DNA of 64,000 nt from Chloroflexi bacterium 44-23 (GTDB lineage: Bacteria; Chloroflexota; Anaerolineae; Anaerolineales; Anaerolineaceae): the NCBI GenBank assembly GCA_001899005.1, contig MKUW01000015.1, forward strand, positions 1 to 64,000, in the 5' to 3' direction. Every line of letters begins with the position of its first letter. Positions within the stretch are counted from its first letter, which is position 1. A program made the position numbers and the translations under genes. Below, piece by piece: positions 62,833 through 64,000 of the stretch. The notes beneath the pieces are model-generated. The model was not told the origin of the DNA. It did not search any database and was given only the letters and a program-made list of their open reading frames with translations.

Positions 62833-63822
62833 TTAGCCTGTAATATGCCGATAATTAACACCGGTTACCAAAAATATGATAATAGCGATAATCACGCCCC
62901 AAAGAATTACACCATCCATCAGGCTTTCATTGCTAAAATTTAGTATTTGTAAATCACTGGATGTTATTCCAATTTCAGGAATATTGCCTTTATGGTATTT
63001 ATCAAAACCGGAAAAGGTTTCAATCGTTGCGCCATCCAAATTAATCATCCAGATTTTCTCAAATTCTTTGTCTAATACGATATAAATTTGATTTTTACTG
63101 GGTTCAAAGACTACTGAGGCTGTTTGGGATTCCAGCGGATGGGCTGCTTGAAGTACTCGGAATCCATCCAGCAAAGAAAAATCAGAAATGTATTTGCGAA
63201 TTTCAGATTCCACACGATTTTTCTGTTGGAATGGATGAAAAAAACCATTGCCGCTTTCAACATCTGTAAAAGCTGATGGCAAAGACGTTAAAATTTGCCA
63301 ATTCTGTTGCTTTTCGAAAATTATAGGTGAAGTTTCTAGGGATTCAACAATAAAGGCTTTGCCGAATTCACTGGCAAAAAGTTGGTTCGTATAAGCAATA
63401 ATGAGAGGGTTGTTGTCTATCGAGAAATTCTGCGGATCCGGAATTCTTTTGTTATCAAATAGAAGGTTGCCAAATTTGGATTCAAAATCAGCCGGGGATA
63501 AATAAACGGGATTGGTGGAATTAAAGTGGTTCTGATAGGTGATAAAAACACTATGATCATTCATCGCAGCAATCGTGGAAAATTCATCTTTTGTGTAAAG
63601 ATCAATGAATAACACACGATTCTTATTTTTTTCTTTTATGCGAAAACGAAGTTCGCCATTCGTTGTACCAAGATTCATTCCATAGAAAGTGTTCTTTGAA
63701 AAAGCAACAAAAGTTAAACCTGTTTCCCCAATAGACTGGGCAATTACAGGGTGTATTGATACTAAAATAAGTATGATAAAAGTCGTCAGGAAGAATAATT
63801 TACGGTTCAATAACCCAGTCAT
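62833..63822 (-). CDS. Secreted or membrane-anchored protein of unknown function
   Basis: The product has 329 residues from ATG 63822 (AAGGAG 9 bases upstream). There is an N-terminal signal peptide-like segment ending V-I-A-Q-S and a C-terminal hydrophobic span (about 307-325) followed by a basic tail, so the ~280-residue body is external. Repeated short beta-type segments, for example V-F-E-P-S-K-N-Q-I-Y-I-V-L-D, suggest a beta-propeller-like sensor domain. No family is recognised. Confidence 0.65.
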   Translation of the reverse strand: MTGLLNRKLFFLTTFIILILVSIHPVIAQSIGETGLTFVAFSKNTFYGMNLGTTNGELRFRIKEKNKNRVLFIDLYTKDEFSTIAAMNDHSVFITYQNHFNSTNPVYLSPADFESKFGNLLFDNKRIPDPQNFSIDNNPLIIAYTNQLFASEFGKAFIVESLETSPIIFEKQQNWQILTSLPSAFTDVESGNGFFHPFQQKNRVESEIRKYISDFSLLDGFRVLQAAHPLESQTASVVFEPSKNQIYIVLDKEFEKIWMINLDGATIETFSGFDKYHKGNIPEIGITSSDLQILNFSNESLMDGVILWGVIIAIIIFLVTGVNYRHITG

Positions 63823-63893
63823 GCAAGTAATCTCCTTATTCAATGGGTCTCCATCATCTTACCCTAAAATAGGGTTTGTAACAAGATTCGTAC

Positions 63894-63922
63894 TTGAATA
63901 ACTAGAACTTATGTACTATAAT
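63894..63922 (+). promoter_or_regulatory. Promoter reading out of the window at the right end
   Basis: TTGAAT and TATAAT are separated by 17 bases. It would transcribe rightward into a gene not visible here. No ORF with a ribosome-binding site starts before the window ends. Confidence 0.6.
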
Positions 63923-64000
63923 TACGATATTGATATGATTGTTTATAAAATTGGTGATCGGGTTTGAGCACCTCTTAACGAGTATTGGCTGAAATTTTTG

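Noticed and set aside
63934..63966. Short frame starting ATG 63934 that meets TGA after 10 codons, considered as a second Sec gene
   Set aside because: No conserved context around the TGA and too little downstream sequence in the window to judge.
1..64000. CRISPR array, insertion sequence or prophage
   Set aside because: No regularly spaced direct repeats, transposase, integrase or phage structural genes were seen.

Overview
The window looks like chromosome from a member of the Chloroflexota, probably class Anaerolineae. It is AT-rich and gene-dense. The lineage call is an inference from gene content: a System I cytochrome c maturation operon with an unusual CcmE, the paired families SCO1664 and DUF3090, a DUF6754-type membrane protein, a MutL/GlmL-like protein, and many zinc-ribbon or lipoprotein genes of a Gram-positive-like style. 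No rRNA, CRISPR array, prophage or complete insertion sequence was seen.

Layout. (1) 1-13.9 kb is a surface-glycan region, very AT-rich by eye. It holds a GtrII-like glucosyltransferase, a second GT-C type membrane protein, a GtrB-like polyprenol-phosphate glycosyltransferase, and a WxcM-type acetyltransferase/ketoisomerase fusion followed by a DegT aminotransferase (a 3-amino-3,6-dideoxyhexose cassette). Divergent GT4 and GT2 genes follow. Two gaps (0.48-0.84 and 7.0-7.3 kb) hold what look like gene remnants. (2) 13.9-26 kb is mixed housekeeping: metG, an NfeD/slipin pair, a GNAT acetyltransferase, a small SWIM protein, tRNA-Ser(CGA), a beta-CASP nuclease, RNase D, a two-component system, a GH1 glycosidase and a CinA C-terminal amidase. 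(3) 26.4-34.8 kb is one ten-gene cytochrome c maturation operon in the order ccmE-F-H-G-I-like-diheme lipoprotein-A-B-C-D. (4) 34.9-48.8 kb is mostly on the minus strand: homoserine dehydrogenase, the SCO1664/DUF3090 pair, murI, a C26 amidotransferase, rplS, uvrC, ggt, selD, an SPFH protein, dtd, trpS and a BMP-like lipoprotein. (5) 48.9-52.1 kb has an unknown gene coupled to a membrane/SH3 protein, then a phosphohexomutase. (6) 60.6-52.4 kb is a tightly packed eight-gene minus-strand operon of mostly undescribed membrane proteins. (7) The right end has a PIG-L deacetylase, two small ORFs, a YihY/BrkB protein and a membrane-anchored secreted protein.

Most notable observations. selD is a selenoprotein gene: its true start lies 210 bases upstream of the longest stop-free frame, with an in-frame UGA at codon 22 and a SECIS-like hairpin just after it. 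The eight-gene operon combines a MutL-like ASKHA protein, a DUF6754-like protein, an LPxTG-like surface protein and an 800-residue zinc-ribbon protein whose acidic linker carries P-x-W-[ILV] motifs spaced by exactly 23 residues. Several genes start 6-7 bases after a TATAAT-like box with no Shine-Dalgarno, which suggests frequent leaderless transcription. CcmE uses a C-x3-Y haem-binding motif while CcmH carries four cysteines.
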